The notes under the pieces are model-generated. The model ran no database searches. It saw only the letters and a list, made by a program, of their open reading frames with translations, and was not told where the DNA came from. DNA of 64,000 nucleotides, taken from assembly GCA_032717465.1 (NCBI GenBank), contig CM064691.1, forward strand, positions 1,433,315-1,497,314. Reading direction: 5' to 3'. Positions within the stretch are counted from its first letter, which is position 1. Each line of letters opens with the position of its first letter. This document shows, piece after piece, positions 54,156 to 64,000 of the stretch. Position numbers and translations under genes: made by a program. The stretch is from Coenobita brevimanus. Lineage: Eukaryota; Arthropoda; Malacostraca; Decapoda; Coenobitidae.

Positions 54156-54405
54156 CTTGGACATGTGGAGAGGATGGAGGGTGAGAGACTGACGAGGACA
54201 ATGTATGTGAGGTGGAGGGGGGGATGGGGAGGGGGAGGCTGAGGATGAGATGGAGGGATGGAGTGGTGAGGTATATGAGAGAGGGAGGTGTGAGTTGGGA
54301 GCAGGGCAATGAAATAGCGGGGGACAGGGCAACGTGGAGGCAATTTGTTTATGGCCACCCCGTACGGGAATAAGGTGTCTGGCAATAGACAGACAAATAG
54401 ACAAC
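54156..54405 (+). pseudogene. LINE-A 3'-terminal fragment
   Basis: GGACATGTGGAGAGGATGGA to GGCAATTTGTTTATGGCCAC, GGTGTCTGGCAATAGACAGA, with a CAAATAGACAAC tail. It begins directly after the hairpin right arm. Confidence 0.82.
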
Positions 54406-54861
54406 AGGTTAACCTAACCTAACAGACCAAACCTGCTGCAGCGGAATGCTTACCTTAGAGATACGATGGTCCAGGACGAGGTGAAAATGCTTAATAACAC
54501 ACTTTAAAAATCTGGTTAATTTTCGGAAAACTACATTTCTCGATCTAGGAAATCTGACACAACCATGTTGTAGACCATGTTATTCTGAATCTATTCCACT
54601 ATACATCTGTTTTCAGACATGTATATTTAACATAATAATCCTATATAATATTACCTTGGATCTCCCCTTCAGTTTCAAACTTTCATGTCAGTCTTTCTCC
54701 CTGTCACGGGAGCTCCAGGGCGTGACATCATGCCACTACAGAGCATGCTCGGACTTACGGCCAATGAAATTAAAATCAGCCAAAAGGCAGGCCAATCAAA
54801 TCATTGACAGCGTTAGGATATTTTCAAATTTCAAACATCCCTTACTTTAGTCAGTTCCACG

Positions 54862-55130
54862 ATGGCATCCTCTTGTAGTGAGTGTGTTGTGACAATAAGA
54901 GGCCATCGCTCGTTTTTTTAAGAATAATCAGGAAAGTGTGAATTTCCTACGCAGCCATGGTGTTGTGCCTTCCTCCCCGAAGTGTAAGAAGTTTGGAATT
55001 GAACTATGTTATAGACAGGACCTTCATCGGTGGTACCGTAGGAATTTTAAGAGTTATGCAAATTCAAAGGAGCGGAGGGCATGTGGATTTAGAGGACTGA
55101 GGCAAACCCTTCCACCTCATTCTCCTCCAA
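54862..55130 (+). pseudogene. Merlin/ISXO2-like transposase N-terminal fragment
   Basis: From ATG at 54862 it reads MASSCSECVVTIRGHRSFF, then a stop caused by a 7-T run (54913-54919). One frame over, it continues KNNQESVNFLRSHGVVPSSP, KCKKFGIELCYRQDLHRWYR and RACGFRGLRQTLPP. The FLRSHG.LPS....C...C pattern followed by W and a second Cys/basic patch resembles the zinc-binding N-terminus of ISXO2/Merlin-type transposases, though the second Cys of the first pair reads F here. No DDE domain follows. Low to moderate confidence. Confidence 0.4.
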
Positions 55131-55139
55131 TGACATTCA

Positions 55140-55214
55140 AGGTTAGGTTAGGTTAGGTTAGGTTGGTTTTGGTTAATGTTAGGTTTGGTTAGGTTAGGTT
55201 AGGTTAGGTTAATA
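55140..55214 (+). repeat. Interstitial TTAGG telomere-type repeats
   Basis: GGTTAGGTTAGGTTAGGTTA repeated units, interrupted by GGTTTTGGTTAATG, then four more TTAGG units. TTAGG is the ancestral arthropod telomere repeat. Confidence 0.8.
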
Positions 55215-55283
55215 ACATGGGCGATTTGGGGTGGCAAAGCCCCCCCAGTTAGGGTATACAGTTCAACTCAAGTCCTCGACTTC

Positions 55284-55480
55284 GAAACCAAAAATATATT
55301 TTCTGGTAAATTTTAGTGTGATTTGAATGAATTTGACCCTCATTTTTGTCAGAAATAACTCGTTTTGGAGATGGGCTTGGGTAGGCCTATCTCCGAAATG
55401 AGTTATTTCCGACAAAAATGAAGGTCAAATTCATTCAAATCACACTAAAATTGACCAGGAAAAAAATATTTTTGGTTTTG
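55284..55480. repeat. Long near-perfect hairpin (foldback element) 2
   Basis: The left arm (55284-55375) is the inverse of the right arm (55383-55480), with about 7 bp between them. Arms of ~92-98 bp share ATTTGAATGAATTTGACC and CATTTTTGTC.GAAATAACTC with few mismatches. Confidence 0.85.
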
Positions 55481-55511
55481 ATATGGAGAAATGTAGTTTC
55501 CCCAAAACTGA

Positions 55512-56224
55512 CCAAAAATTCAGTATCTCTGTAAATTTCGATTTGCGAATGGGGTTATGTGGTCCATTACCATTCTTAGTTATCATATTATGCATTTATG
55601 GTGGTGATATCCCTGAACTGAATATTGGCAAGTTGTACAATAATACCCAGAAAACAACACTGCAGAGAATATCCATAGCTGTTTGCAACGTTGACCATTT
55701 GCATGCCCATATCTTGTAGCATGTTAGTAAATCTGGGACCTGACCAAGCGGAATGGAAAACTAGTACCCTGATTTGTCCAAACACAATTTCGTTTCCAAT
55801 TTCTGTTATGATAAAATAAAAGTTTACGGGAAATTCAGGACCCCTTTAACACCATACCTCAACAGATGAAGTAACATTGTTGCTGCTGTTGCTAATTTGA
55901 CTGAAAGGCTCTCTCCAAGCTACTGGGAACAGGGATACTCCGCTGCACAATCAAGACTGAAACAAGGGTGCTGTCACAAAAGTATATGGACTATTAGGCT
56001 TAAATAAATAGTATCACCCGTGCCTCTAAGAAATTGACTCTTCTCCTTCTTCCCTCTTTGCACTTCAGTTTGCATTAAACATTGTAACTAAGGTATGGTA
56101 CTGCCCTAGAATATCATAATACTGTAATGTAAATATTGAATCCCAAAACTTTTTTTTCCTTCTAAAAATCTGTATATATTTTTCTGCCATTTTCCTTTCT
56201 TGCTCGTCAAGGAATGATTACTAT
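55512..56224. other. Unassigned
   Basis: No gene recognised. An open frame at 55483-55719 has no recognisable domain. Confidence 0.3.
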
Positions 56225-56422
56225 TACGTATGTGCCCTAATTTGACATCCTTCGGTCTCATCTTGGCATCTTAGCCCTAACACTGACGTCCTTCGTCCCT
56301 AATCTTGGTTTTCTTTATCTTTGACCTTTGATATTCTTAATCCTAATTCTTCAGTTGACATTCTTCTACCCTAACCTTGGCATTCTTCAGTCCTAACCTC
56401 GAAATTTTTCAATATTAACCTG
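56225..56422. repeat. ~21-bp degenerate minisatellite, left part
   Basis: Repeated (C/T)CCTAA(C/T)CTTGG(C/T)ATTCTTCAG-like units, continuing at 58263-58430 beyond the SINE/CR1 insertion. Confidence 0.6.
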
Positions 56423-56423
56423 G

Positions 56424-56560
56424 GGAGCGAGCTGGCTCAGTGGTAAAGCGTGTAGCTCGAGATCACGAGATCTATAGTTCGCGCCGCGCCTTGGTAGCTG
56501 CCTTTGCTGAGAGAGGTAGAGCTGTCCTGTAACCCTAGCAGGGCTATAATTTGATCTTAC
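56424..56560 (+). mobile_element. tRNA-derived SINE (second copy)
   Basis: GAGCTGGCTCAGTGGTAAAG (A box), ATAGTTCGCGCC (B box), then CTGTAACCCTAGCAGGGCTA as in 19129-19299. The expected end (GTCTAGCTCGGG) is found at 58239-58251, on the far side of the CR1 fragment, so CR1 probably inserted in the SINE. Confidence 0.7.
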
Positions 56561-58228
56561 ACTTACAGAATTATGGGTTTTGCTGTTAGACTCCAGGTCT
56601 AGTTGAGTACCCATATCCCATACTTTTCCAAAATTTGTCAAGGCTATTCTTGAAAATAGTAACGGATTCAGCTTGGACTACATTCCTGTCATTCACTACT
56701 CTTTGAGTAAAAAAGTATCTTTAAGAGTCTACTTCTCATCTTCTTACTCTTGAAACTATGGCCTCTTGTTGTCCCTCCTGTTTCATACGAAAAAGGTTGA
56801 TCTCTGTTTACATTCTCCAGCTTCTTGGTTATTTTGAAGGCTTCTATTAGGTCTCCTCTCTTTCTCCTCATAAAAAGCGAATACAGGTTAATAAACTTCA
56901 GCCTCTCTTCATATGTAAGATGACTACATTCCCTTACAGCCTTTGTAGCTCTTCTCTGAACTTGCTCTAAGATGTCTATATCCTTGGCAAAATAGGGACT
57001 CCAAGCCTGGACTGAGGTTTCCATGTGTGCTCTCACATACCCTGGATATACTTTGTTGAATATGTCTGCATCCATGTGCTTCAAGCTATTCTTCAGTCTC
57101 CTCATCACGGATGTTGCCTTCACTGCTGCTACTTGGCGCTGTTTGGATGGCTTCAGGTCATTTGTTATATAGATCCCCAGATCTTTCTCCTCTGTCGTTG
57201 TTTTTATTTCATGCAGGACTTCTTAATCTCCTATACATTCTTTCAATTGATATACTTTACCTTCATTCTGTCTGCCTATATGCATTACTTTACACTTATT
57301 TACACTAAACTTCATAAGCCATTTATCTGACCATTTACCTAATTGAAATATGTCTTCTTGTAACATGTCTTGGTCTTCCTTTGCTGTGGCTCTACGGTAC
57401 ACTTTTGTGTCATCGGCAAACATCTTGATTTGTGACTGTATTTGCTGTGACAGATCATTGACAAATAATATGAACAGTAATGGACCCAACACAGACCCCT
57501 GTGGAACACCACTCTTGACTGGTGCCCATGATGATATCGCACCACTGACCACAATTCTCTTGTCTTCTGTTGTTTGGAAAGTCGTCAGTCCAGTTTATCA
57601 CCTTTCCATTGATACCATAACCATGTAGCTTAATGCATAGTCTTTTGTGTGGGACTGTATCAAAGGCTTTCTGGTAGTCCAAATATACAACATCTACTGT
57701 ACTGTATCCCCTTCATCTACTGCCTTTGTCCAGTCCTCCAGAGTCTCCATCAGGTTTGTCACGCATGACTTCCTTTAATGAAGCCATGCTGATTACAGGC
57801 TACTATATTGTTCTTCTCTATATGTTTCCACAGGTGATCTTTTATGCAGGCCTCCAATGTCTTACATATATGTGACGTCAAGCTTACTGGTCTATAGTTT
57901 TGATGTAACCTGGTGCCGCCTTTTTTGTATATGGGAAACACATCTGCTTCCTTCCAAGCTGGTGGTATGATTCCCTCCTCCATGCTTTTATTGAAGATCA
58001 TTCTTAATGGTGTTACTAATCCGCACACTCCCGCAGCATTTTGGGATGAATCTTGTCTGGTTCCATGGCTTTGACCACGTTCAAGTCCTTAAGTTCCCTA
58101 AGGATCTCTTCATCCTGGAAAGTAATGTTTCTAAGACTCTTCCAGTCCTCGATTTGTGAAGAAAATTCTGGAATTTCATCCTCCTCCTCCTGCACATATA
58201 CCGACTTTACATGGGGTATATTAGTCAA
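56560..58228 (-). pseudogene. CR1-like LINE, RT to 3' end, decayed
   Basis: In the reverse sense: LRELKDLNVVKAMEPDKIHP, WKEADVFPIYKKGGTRLHQN and YRPVSLTSHICKTLE, then a frameshift. Next come DYQKAFDTVPHKRL (first Asp region), SGVPQGSVLGPLLFILFVND, IKMFADDTKVYR (catalytic FADD), and LEQVQRRATKAVRECSHLTY with GDLIEAFKIT, the typical CR1 thumb region. It ends with a short region matching QPWSYET-like CR1 C-termini. Several frameshifts and a gap (near 57120-57220) make it a pseudogene. The endonuclease is absent. Confidence 0.85.
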
Positions 58229-58262
58229 ATCTATCTAGGTCTAGCTCGGGAGAATAATCCCT

Positions 58263-58430
58263 TATCCCATTCAGTCCTAACCTTGGAATTTTTAAGCCCT
58301 AATCTTGATATTCTCCCTAATTTAGCATTCTTCAGCCCTTGCTTTGACATTCTTCAACCTTAACCTTGGTATACTTCACCCATACCTTGGTAACCTTTGG
58401 CCTTAATCTCGTCATCCTTCAACACTAATG
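58263..58430. repeat. ~21-bp degenerate minisatellite, right part
   Basis: AGTCCTAACCTTGGAATTTT, AGCCCTAATCTTGATATTCT, CAGCCCTTGCTTTGACATTC and similar units continue the array at 56225-56422. Confidence 0.6.
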
Positions 58431-59055
58431 GGGGACTTCTGGAAATCGTTTGCCATGTCTCTCAGTGTTACAGATGTGAGAACCTGTGTGGCAAAATACC
58501 ATCATGCACTACTGATGTAATGAAAAAGCTTCGTAACAAAATTATAACAAAGAATACATTGCTCTGGTTGTTTTATTTCCCCGAAAACGAAGCCTGACTT
58601 TTGAAAACCTGGCATGTATATTTATTTTCGTCGTTTTTAATGAAGCTGCTACAAAGCTGAGATAATTCTTGCCTCCTGAAATGTTCGATATATACTGTAG
58701 TTTTAGTTAAGCAGTTGTTTTGTTTGTGTCAGTCTTTGTTTGGGTGGAAATTCAATAGATTTTAGTAATTTTACACGTTTGGCTTATACATAAACCATCT
58801 AGGTTTGTCGTGTTTTAGCAATACAACCATTAATTAAACAAGTAGTTCCTGTAGTCTGGGGTCACGGAGATGCCCCTAGGTCTTGACATGGGGTATATTA
58901 GTCAAATAAAAAATTATCGGCCCCTGCCATAGGTGCCATCCCTCACCCACCTGTGTCCTCCCAGGGATCAGTTACTGTCTTGAGAAATTTTTCCCTATGA
59001 ACATGTTTTCTCCCATAGACAAATTTTCTCCAATGCACCTACTTTCCCCCATGAA
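58431..59055. other. Unassigned with a CR1 5'-end echo
   Basis: ACATGGGGTATATTAGTCAAAT near 58885 repeats the sequence at the right edge of the CR1 fragment (58209-58231), so a small CR1 piece lies here. A local repeat of TTTTCTCCNATGNAC(C)T follows (58990-59065). No gene seen. Confidence 0.4.
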
Positions 59056-59575
59056 CCTATTTTTTTTAAAATAACAAAACAGAGGAAGGAAAAGCAAATG
59101 AATAAAAAAATAATCCATACACCAAATTACTGGCGTCTTCCATTATGATGAAAAATCTAAAACAGTTGGACTTGAATAGCTGTAGGTTGAAGTTTGGGGG
59201 GAAACAACTCCGAGGAAGCGAGTTCCAGACAGATGTAGTTCGGGGAATAAAAGAATTCTGATAAGCAGTTCTGCAATATGGCTGTGTGACATTCCAGTCA
59301 TGAGCTTTACCAGATGCCCGTGTAGCACGAGGGAAGGCATGGAGAGGTGACACAATGGATGCAACTTCGTCGGAGCATTTGCCATAAAAGTATCTGCAAA
59401 ATAATGCAGTTAAGGAAGGTAACATTCATTCTTATATGTAGGGGAGTAGCTCATTTGTAACAGAGAGGTTATTAATAATTCCAACAGCTTTGTTCTGAAT
59501 TTTGTTTAGTTGTTTTAGTGCAACCTCTCCACATCCATTCCACAAGGGTGAGCAATAGTCTAGCTGAAAGCGCAC
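59056..59575 (-). pseudogene. CR1/jockey-type LINE C-terminal fragment
   Basis: In the reverse sense: LLPSLTALFCRYFYGKCSDE, SPLHAFPRATRASGKAHDWN and QNSFIPRTTSVWNSLPRSCF with NLQLFKSNCFRF. The SFIPRT..VWNSLP and N...FK motifs are typical of LINE RT C-termini of the CR1/jockey type. It is only the last ~150 codons. Confidence 0.75.
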
Positions 59576-59624
59576 GGTCACTTCGCCCCTTCATCCCCTA
59601 ACCCTCGGTAAAGTGCCTTCCCGT

Positions 59625-59970
59625 GAGGTTAGGGGTTTGGTTAGGTTAAACTTGCGTAGATTAGACTAGGTTAGGTGTGGTTGGATTAATTGAGTTTGGG
59701 ATGGATGATTTTAGGTTGACTTAGATTTGGTTTGGGTTGGATATATTGCCATTTTATGCTGTGTTGCTTTGTTGTGTTAAATTAGGTTAACTTTATTCAG
59801 TTTGTTAAGTTAGATTAGGTTAAGTTGGGTTAGGTTAAGTTAGGATAAACCATGCTAAGTTGCGTTAGGTTAGTTTGGATTGGACTGGGGAAGTTAGGAC
59901 GGATAATGTCATGTTAGGCTAAATTCGGTTAAGATGAGCTGATTTGAGTTGGTTTGGTTAGGTTAGATTA
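59625..59970 (+). repeat. Degenerate TTAGG-rich tract
   Basis: Many GGTTAGGTTA, TTAGATTAGG and AGGTTAAGTTGGGTTAGG words over about 340 bp, with substitutions everywhere. Probably an old interstitial telomere-type array. Confidence 0.6.
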
Positions 59971-60909
59971 CAATGCAGATCGAACCAGTAGCCAGACAGA
60001 CACGTGGACGCCAAGTTCCAGCCTGCCACTGAATTGTTTGTGTGTCTATGTCTATGCAAGATCTTGACCTTGTGTCTGTGTCTCTCTCTCAAGGCACGTG
60101 AACAGCAAACCGCTCCAGTCCGTCCGTTAAATCTGGATGGTGTGTATATCTGTGAGGTGTATCTATGTATTTGTGTGGTGTATGTATGTACCCTCGTGGT
60201 ATGTATATCTGTGAGGTGTATCTGTGTACCTTAGTGGTGTGTGTATCTCTGTGTGATGTTTGTATTTTTCTCAAGACACGTGCCACCTGCGTGCGTCTCG
60301 CGTGCCATCACAACACATCGACCACCACATACAACTTTACGCTGTCTGGCTCACTTGATTAATTATTTCCAGCTGTTACAATGCCTGATGGGGACCTTGA
60401 GACTTGTGTTAGGCGACTGGGTGAAGGCCATGGGTACGATTATTGCTTGAGAGATAGATTATTTCTGATAGGCTTTGAATCGTATTCTCTTCAAATGAGG
60501 TTTTGTAGCGCCTCTAGCCTTGATGTTCATTTTGCTTAATAGATGATTATACCGCCGGACGTTATTTATATCAATTTTGGCTGATACTGAATACATGAAT
60601 AACACACAAGCATATATTAGATAATCAGCGTAACAGATAAAAGTATAAACTGGTAACGAAGATAGGCTTTCTTGTTTGAAACTGACTGAAGAGATATTGC
60701 TTGAGATGGCAATGGTAGTTTTATGGATCTACAAACTCTTTGGCCGCACAAGGTTCCTTAAGCTTTGGAGGGCCCCCACATTTTCGAGGAACCGAATGAG
60801 ATTGAAAATAAACAGAGAACCTTAACTTTACTATTTGTAATCGAATTATATATAGATTGTTGTTCTTTTATTATGTTGATTTGGATTCCGCGACAGGTAT
60901 TATCAGTGT

Positions 60910-60953
<44 letters not shown>

Positions 60954-61356
60954 GGAAGACCCAGTAATTATGTGTACAGTATGTATAGTCTCCGCCTGTA
61001 AATGCACTTTCTAATGAGGGTTTATTCTTTCTCCTCAATAGACGTGTCCTTCGTACACGTCACACGAAGCCTCTCACTGGGGCCTGCAAATATTGTCTTC
61101 CAAAGGCCCCTCGCAACCTTGGACCGCCACTGTAACTCAAACATTGAAGTGGCGTCCTGTTTTGCCTTCCATGCCTCCTCCAGACAATTACATTCAATTA
61201 GGGAGGACCTCTCGTGTGGACGGAGTCAATGAAGGCTTTTTTTCCACCCTTCACTTCGATTTAAAAAAGCAAACAAAAGCATAAACAAAATCTTTAGCTG
61301 ATGAAAAGCGTCAAATGATGGCAAAAGAGAAATGCAAAAGATGATGTATTTGTGAG
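59971..61356. other. Unassigned, low gene content
   Basis: Contains GTGTATCT/GTATGTA-rich imperfect repeats (60130-60265) and a (TG)n run (60907-60950). There is also an isolated 52-codon frame at 60381-60539 (MPDGDLETCVRRLGEGHGYD...) without a recognised domain. No splice-supported gene. Confidence 0.35.
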
Positions 61357-61515
61357 AGTTAATGCTGAAGACTGCTAGGAGAATTTATGTTTGAGACTGC
61401 TAGGAGAGTTTATGTTTGAGACTGCTAGGAGAGTTTATGCTGGAGATTGTTAGGAGAGTTAATGCTGAGGACTGCTACAAGAGTTTATGCTGGGGACTGC
61501 TAGGAGAGTTGGTAT
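61357..61515. repeat. 25-bp minisatellite, about six units
   Basis: ACTGCTAGGAGAGTTTATG-type units start at 61371, 61396, 61421, 61446, 61471 and 61496 with a constant 25-bp period and scattered substitutions. Confidence 0.9.
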
Positions 61516-61704
61516 TTAACACCTTGAGACTGCCTTTGATCCTGTATACGACATTGCGGCTAAGAGACAGCTAGGAAGAAACCAAAGTCAGTTTAATGCC
61601 GAAAGACTTTTACACCCTCGCTCGCAAAGGAAGGGCGAGTGTTATTCTGAGTTTCGTTTGTTTGTTGGTGTTCTTACCTAATTGTCTGCCTCGATTGACT
61701 CCCT

Positions 61705-61709
<5 letters not shown>

Positions 61710-61744
<35 letters not shown>
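61710..61744. repeat. (GT)n microsatellite
   Basis: Uninterrupted GT repeat of about 17 units. Confidence 0.95.
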
Positions 61745-61745
<1 letters not shown>

Positions 61746-61898
61746 CTCAAAAGAATATTAACCTCGCTAGGAGTAAATAAAGCGACAAGAATAACTACTT
61801 TTCCAGCAAATTTAACTTTCACAAACCGACAGTCCTCCTATGTACAAGTAGATGAGGCACAAGTAAATGAGGCACAAAGCTTCACATGTTATCACTGG

Positions 61899-62338
61899 GG
61901 TGGCCACAAACAAATCGCCTAATTGTCGCCCTGTCCAAACTCCATTTCACTGCCCTGCTCCCAGCTCACACCTCCCTCTCTCATATACCTCTCCACTCCA
62001 TCCCTCCATCTCATCCTTGGCCTCCCCCTTCCTCTCCCCCCCTCCACCTCACTCACATACACTCTCCTCGTCAGTCTCTCTCTCTCCATCCTCTCTACAT
62101 GGCCAAACCACCTCAGTGTGTTTCTCCTAACGCTTTCTTCTCGTCTACCTCTCCACTCCATCCCTCCATCTCATCCTCGGCCTCCCCCTCCCTCTCCCCC
62201 CCTCCACCTCACTCACATACACTCTCCTCGTTAGTCTCTCACTTTCCATCCTCTCCACATGGCCAAACCACCTCAGTGTGTTTCTCCTAATGCTTCCTAT
62301 CACATCCACATCCACACCACAACGCTCCTTCACTTGCA
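61899..62338 (-). pseudogene. LINE-A 3' fragment with internal duplication
   Basis: In the reverse sense: MKERCGVDVDVIGSIRRNTL, RWFGHVERMESERLTRRVYV and GRGRPRMRWRDGVER, then the same segment repeated at a 160-bp offset, then REGGVSWEQGSEM. It ends at GGTGGCCAC without the (TAGA)n tail. The duplicated part is more similar within the copy than to other LINE-A copies. Confidence 0.82.
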
Positions 62339-62448
62339 GATCACAGGAGATTATATTAAAATTGAATTAGTCTTTTCTACAGTCTTTCGTAATCTCAATA
62401 AAATTCGTAGAGGAAGGAAGAAAATAAAAAATAATAAATTGAGTTGTT

Positions 62449-62452
<4 letters not shown>

Positions 62453-62501
<49 letters not shown>

Positions 62502-62572
62502 AAAAATCTGAATTGTTAGTTTCTCTCTGTCTCTGTCTGTCTGTCTGTCTGTCGAAAAACCTGAATTGTTAG

Positions 62573-62629
<57 letters not shown>

Positions 62630-62630
62630 C
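62453..62630. repeat. Compound (TC)n-(TCTG)n-(TG)n microsatellite
   Basis: (TC)n at 62453-62500, (CTGT)n near 62535-62553 and (TG)n at 62577-62627. GAAAAA(T/C)CTGAATTGTTAGTTTCT is present twice between them. Confidence 0.95.
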
Positions 62631-62851
62631 TGTGGACCTCCGCATCTGTAGCATTGCTGTATTTGAGATGCCATAGGGCCGTGACAACTCTTCCGTAGCG
62701 ATTTATTTTGCTTTTTTATCCCTTAATACCCTCTTGGAATACGACTCATATAATAAATCGCTAAGAAAAAGATGCTAAGATATCGCCAAAGTGATAAATG
62801 ACTTCTGCATACGGTATATCGCTCCCTCGTCCTCTCTCACTTCAAGGCCTT

Positions 62852-62854
<3 letters not shown>

Positions 62855-62899
<45 letters not shown>
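62855..62899. repeat. (CA)n microsatellite
   Basis: Uninterrupted CA repeat. Confidence 0.95.
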
Positions 62900-62904
<5 letters not shown>

Positions 62905-62976
62905 GTAAAATAATGGACTGTATTCTCTCTGGCTTGAGGCAGATTTTGTAAGATCTCCTCAGCTGTAACAGTAATA

Positions 62977-63018
62977 ATACCGGTAATAATAATAATAATA
63001 ACAATAATAATAATAATG

Positions 63019-63055
<37 letters not shown>
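62977..63055. repeat. (AAT)n microsatellite, likely retroposon tail
   Basis: AAT triplets with ATGAT and ACAAT interruptions. On the - strand it is an (ATT)n tail directly following the repeat at 63060-63240. Confidence 0.9.
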
Positions 63056-63059
63056 TAAA

Positions 63060-63240
63060 CAGACGGCACTCAGAGAGAGCATACCTCCGCCATAGTCATT
63101 ACCATTAAATAGGATCCGGATCCGGATCCGCCACAAAATTTGATCAATTGTTCCTTGACCCATGGCTCACTCTTCCACAACATTTTACTGAAATTCACTG
63201 AGAACTTTCGGAGATCCTATATACTGGGTCCGGATCCCCC
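63060..63240 (-). mobile_element. Retroposon 3' end with (ATT)n tail
   Basis: In the reverse sense: GAGTGAGCCATGGGTCAAGG, AACAATTGATCAAATTTTGT, then GGATCCGGATCCGGATCC, ATGGCGGAGGTATGCTCTCT and GAGTGCC, followed by (ATT)n. I recognise the GGCGGAGGT.TGC.CTC..GAGTGC block as common in repeats of other animals. The exact family is not known to me. Confidence 0.5.
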
Positions 63241-63292
63241 CAAAATTATATATATATATTCAATGAAATTTTATGGAAGGGTGGGCCAAGGG

Positions 63293-63296
<4 letters not shown>

Positions 63297-63367
<71 letters not shown>
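63297..63367. repeat. (TA)n microsatellite, about 35 units
   Basis: Uninterrupted TA repeat of about 70 bp. Confidence 0.97.
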
Positions 63368-63371
<4 letters not shown>

Positions 63372-64000
63372 ACATAGCCTATGATTTCATCATCCTTTGT
63401 GTAATTTTAACGCACAGTATGCTGCATGTTTGATCACGAGCGTGTTCTGCCTCAGTTCCCCCTTCTACCGTTATAGTAGAGTAAGTCGTCCTTTCTGTTG
63501 TTCAGAGCGGGATTGTCAACTCTTTGTCCCCATGGCTTCATTTGCGCGTCCTTCTTACAAGTTGTATCAAGCTCTGCTGGCCCCTATATAATGAGCTCAG
63601 TCTCTGCATCATTGCCACTTAGATCTACTCCTCATTTTGTTCACATCTCTGTCCTCCCCTGTACAGTTATTGTTGTGAGTGCTCCGGAAGTCTCCAACCA
63701 TCTAGCAGCTGTGTAATTTGAGTATAACTGTTATTGCATTTTTTCCTTGTACTGTATAGCATAAGGTGTTGATTTGTAGGCCTAGTGAGGTTTTTTTGTA
63801 ATTTGTGTGGGATTCATTTTGTCAGCCAGTTTTAATATTATTTTGTATCTGTAATAATTTATCTTGCATTAACTGAGCATTACCCAGTGTATTTTCATTT
63901 TATCAGGGCTGACTTAGATAAATTTACTCTTGCTAATTTCGTGTTAATAGAGGCTATTGCAGTTAACCATATATTTAACCTGTTTTTGCCATTACATTAT
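63368..64000. other. Unassigned right edge
   Basis: No ORF with a recognised domain and no repeat edge seen. The sequence continues beyond the window. Confidence 0.3.

Larger units (their letters stand above)
54514..55511. mobile_element. Possible DNA transposon bounded by inverted repeats
   Basis: GGTTAATTTTCGGAAAACTA...CATTTCTCGAT (54514) is inverted at ATGGAGAAATGTAGTTTCCC...CAAAACTGACC (to 55511). Inside are CCAAT-box-like sequences (54750, 54791), the Merlin-like fragment (54862-55130), TTAGG repeats and a hairpin. Whether one element explains all of these is uncertain. Confidence 0.4.

Noticed and set aside
60381..60539. First exon of an unknown gene (MPDGDLETCVRRLGEGHGYD...)
   Set aside because: A 52-codon frame alone is not significant. 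No domain, clear donor site or second exon was recognised.

Overview
This is a eukaryotic window, almost certainly arthropod and most likely crustacean. The evidence is spliced animal genes with long introns, AT-rich DNA full of microsatellites, interstitial TTAGG-type arthropod telomere repeats, and a mix of RTE-like and CR1-like LINEs, Penelope-like elements, tRNA-derived SINEs, mariner, pogo-like and piggyBac-like elements. No bacterial genes, CRISPR arrays or viral genes were seen. The species is inferred only from this content.

Two host genes are supported. At the left edge on the + strand are the last two coding exons (471-636 and 3068-3196) of the TBL1/TBL1XR1 (fly ebi) WD40 corepressor subunit. 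On the - strand is what looks like a complete two-exon CDS for the mitochondrial ribosome-rescue factor MTRFR (C12orf65 family), with exons 46569-46818 and 29264-29484. It reads as 156 residues with an intact GGQ motif. A 17,084-bp intron separates the exons and is filled with nested transposons.

The rest is transposon-derived. (1) 4.6-12.8 kb holds a TA-flanked MITE, degenerate short repeats, and an inverted SINE pair, one member of which carries a TTAA-flanked piggyBac-like element. (2) 12.87-21.92 kb holds two 5'-truncated Penelope-like elements head to head. They form a near-perfect palindrome with a loop of about 9 bp. The left arm is interrupted by a 3-kb LINE with an intact ORF of about 1000 codons. 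The right arm is interrupted by a pogo-like transposon that itself carries a SINE and another LINE. (3) 22-28.7 kb holds LINE fragments and a degenerate tandem repeat. (4) The MTRFR intron holds an RTE element split by a fold-back mariner, which carries a second LINE and a MITE, followed by SINE arrays and a pogo-like element with a SINE inside. (5) 47-64 kb holds further LINE fragments, an RTE inserted in a LINE, a 5S-rRNA-derived pseudogene, two hairpin foldback elements, a Merlin-like transposase fragment, TTAGG repeats, a minisatellite interrupted by SINE and CR1 insertions, and long microsatellites.

Many insertions can be ordered because target-site duplications are visible. In this answer 'LINE-A' means the family ending in (TAGA)n, 'LINE-B' the family ending in a short TATAGATAGA tail, 'RTE' the family whose 3' end reads CTCCAACATGCTTGCATG-like, 'S1' the SINE with an ATGGATGG tail, and 'S1-variant' a related SINE whose 3' end resembles the LINE-A tail. 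All comparisons were made by eye, so percentages are approximate.
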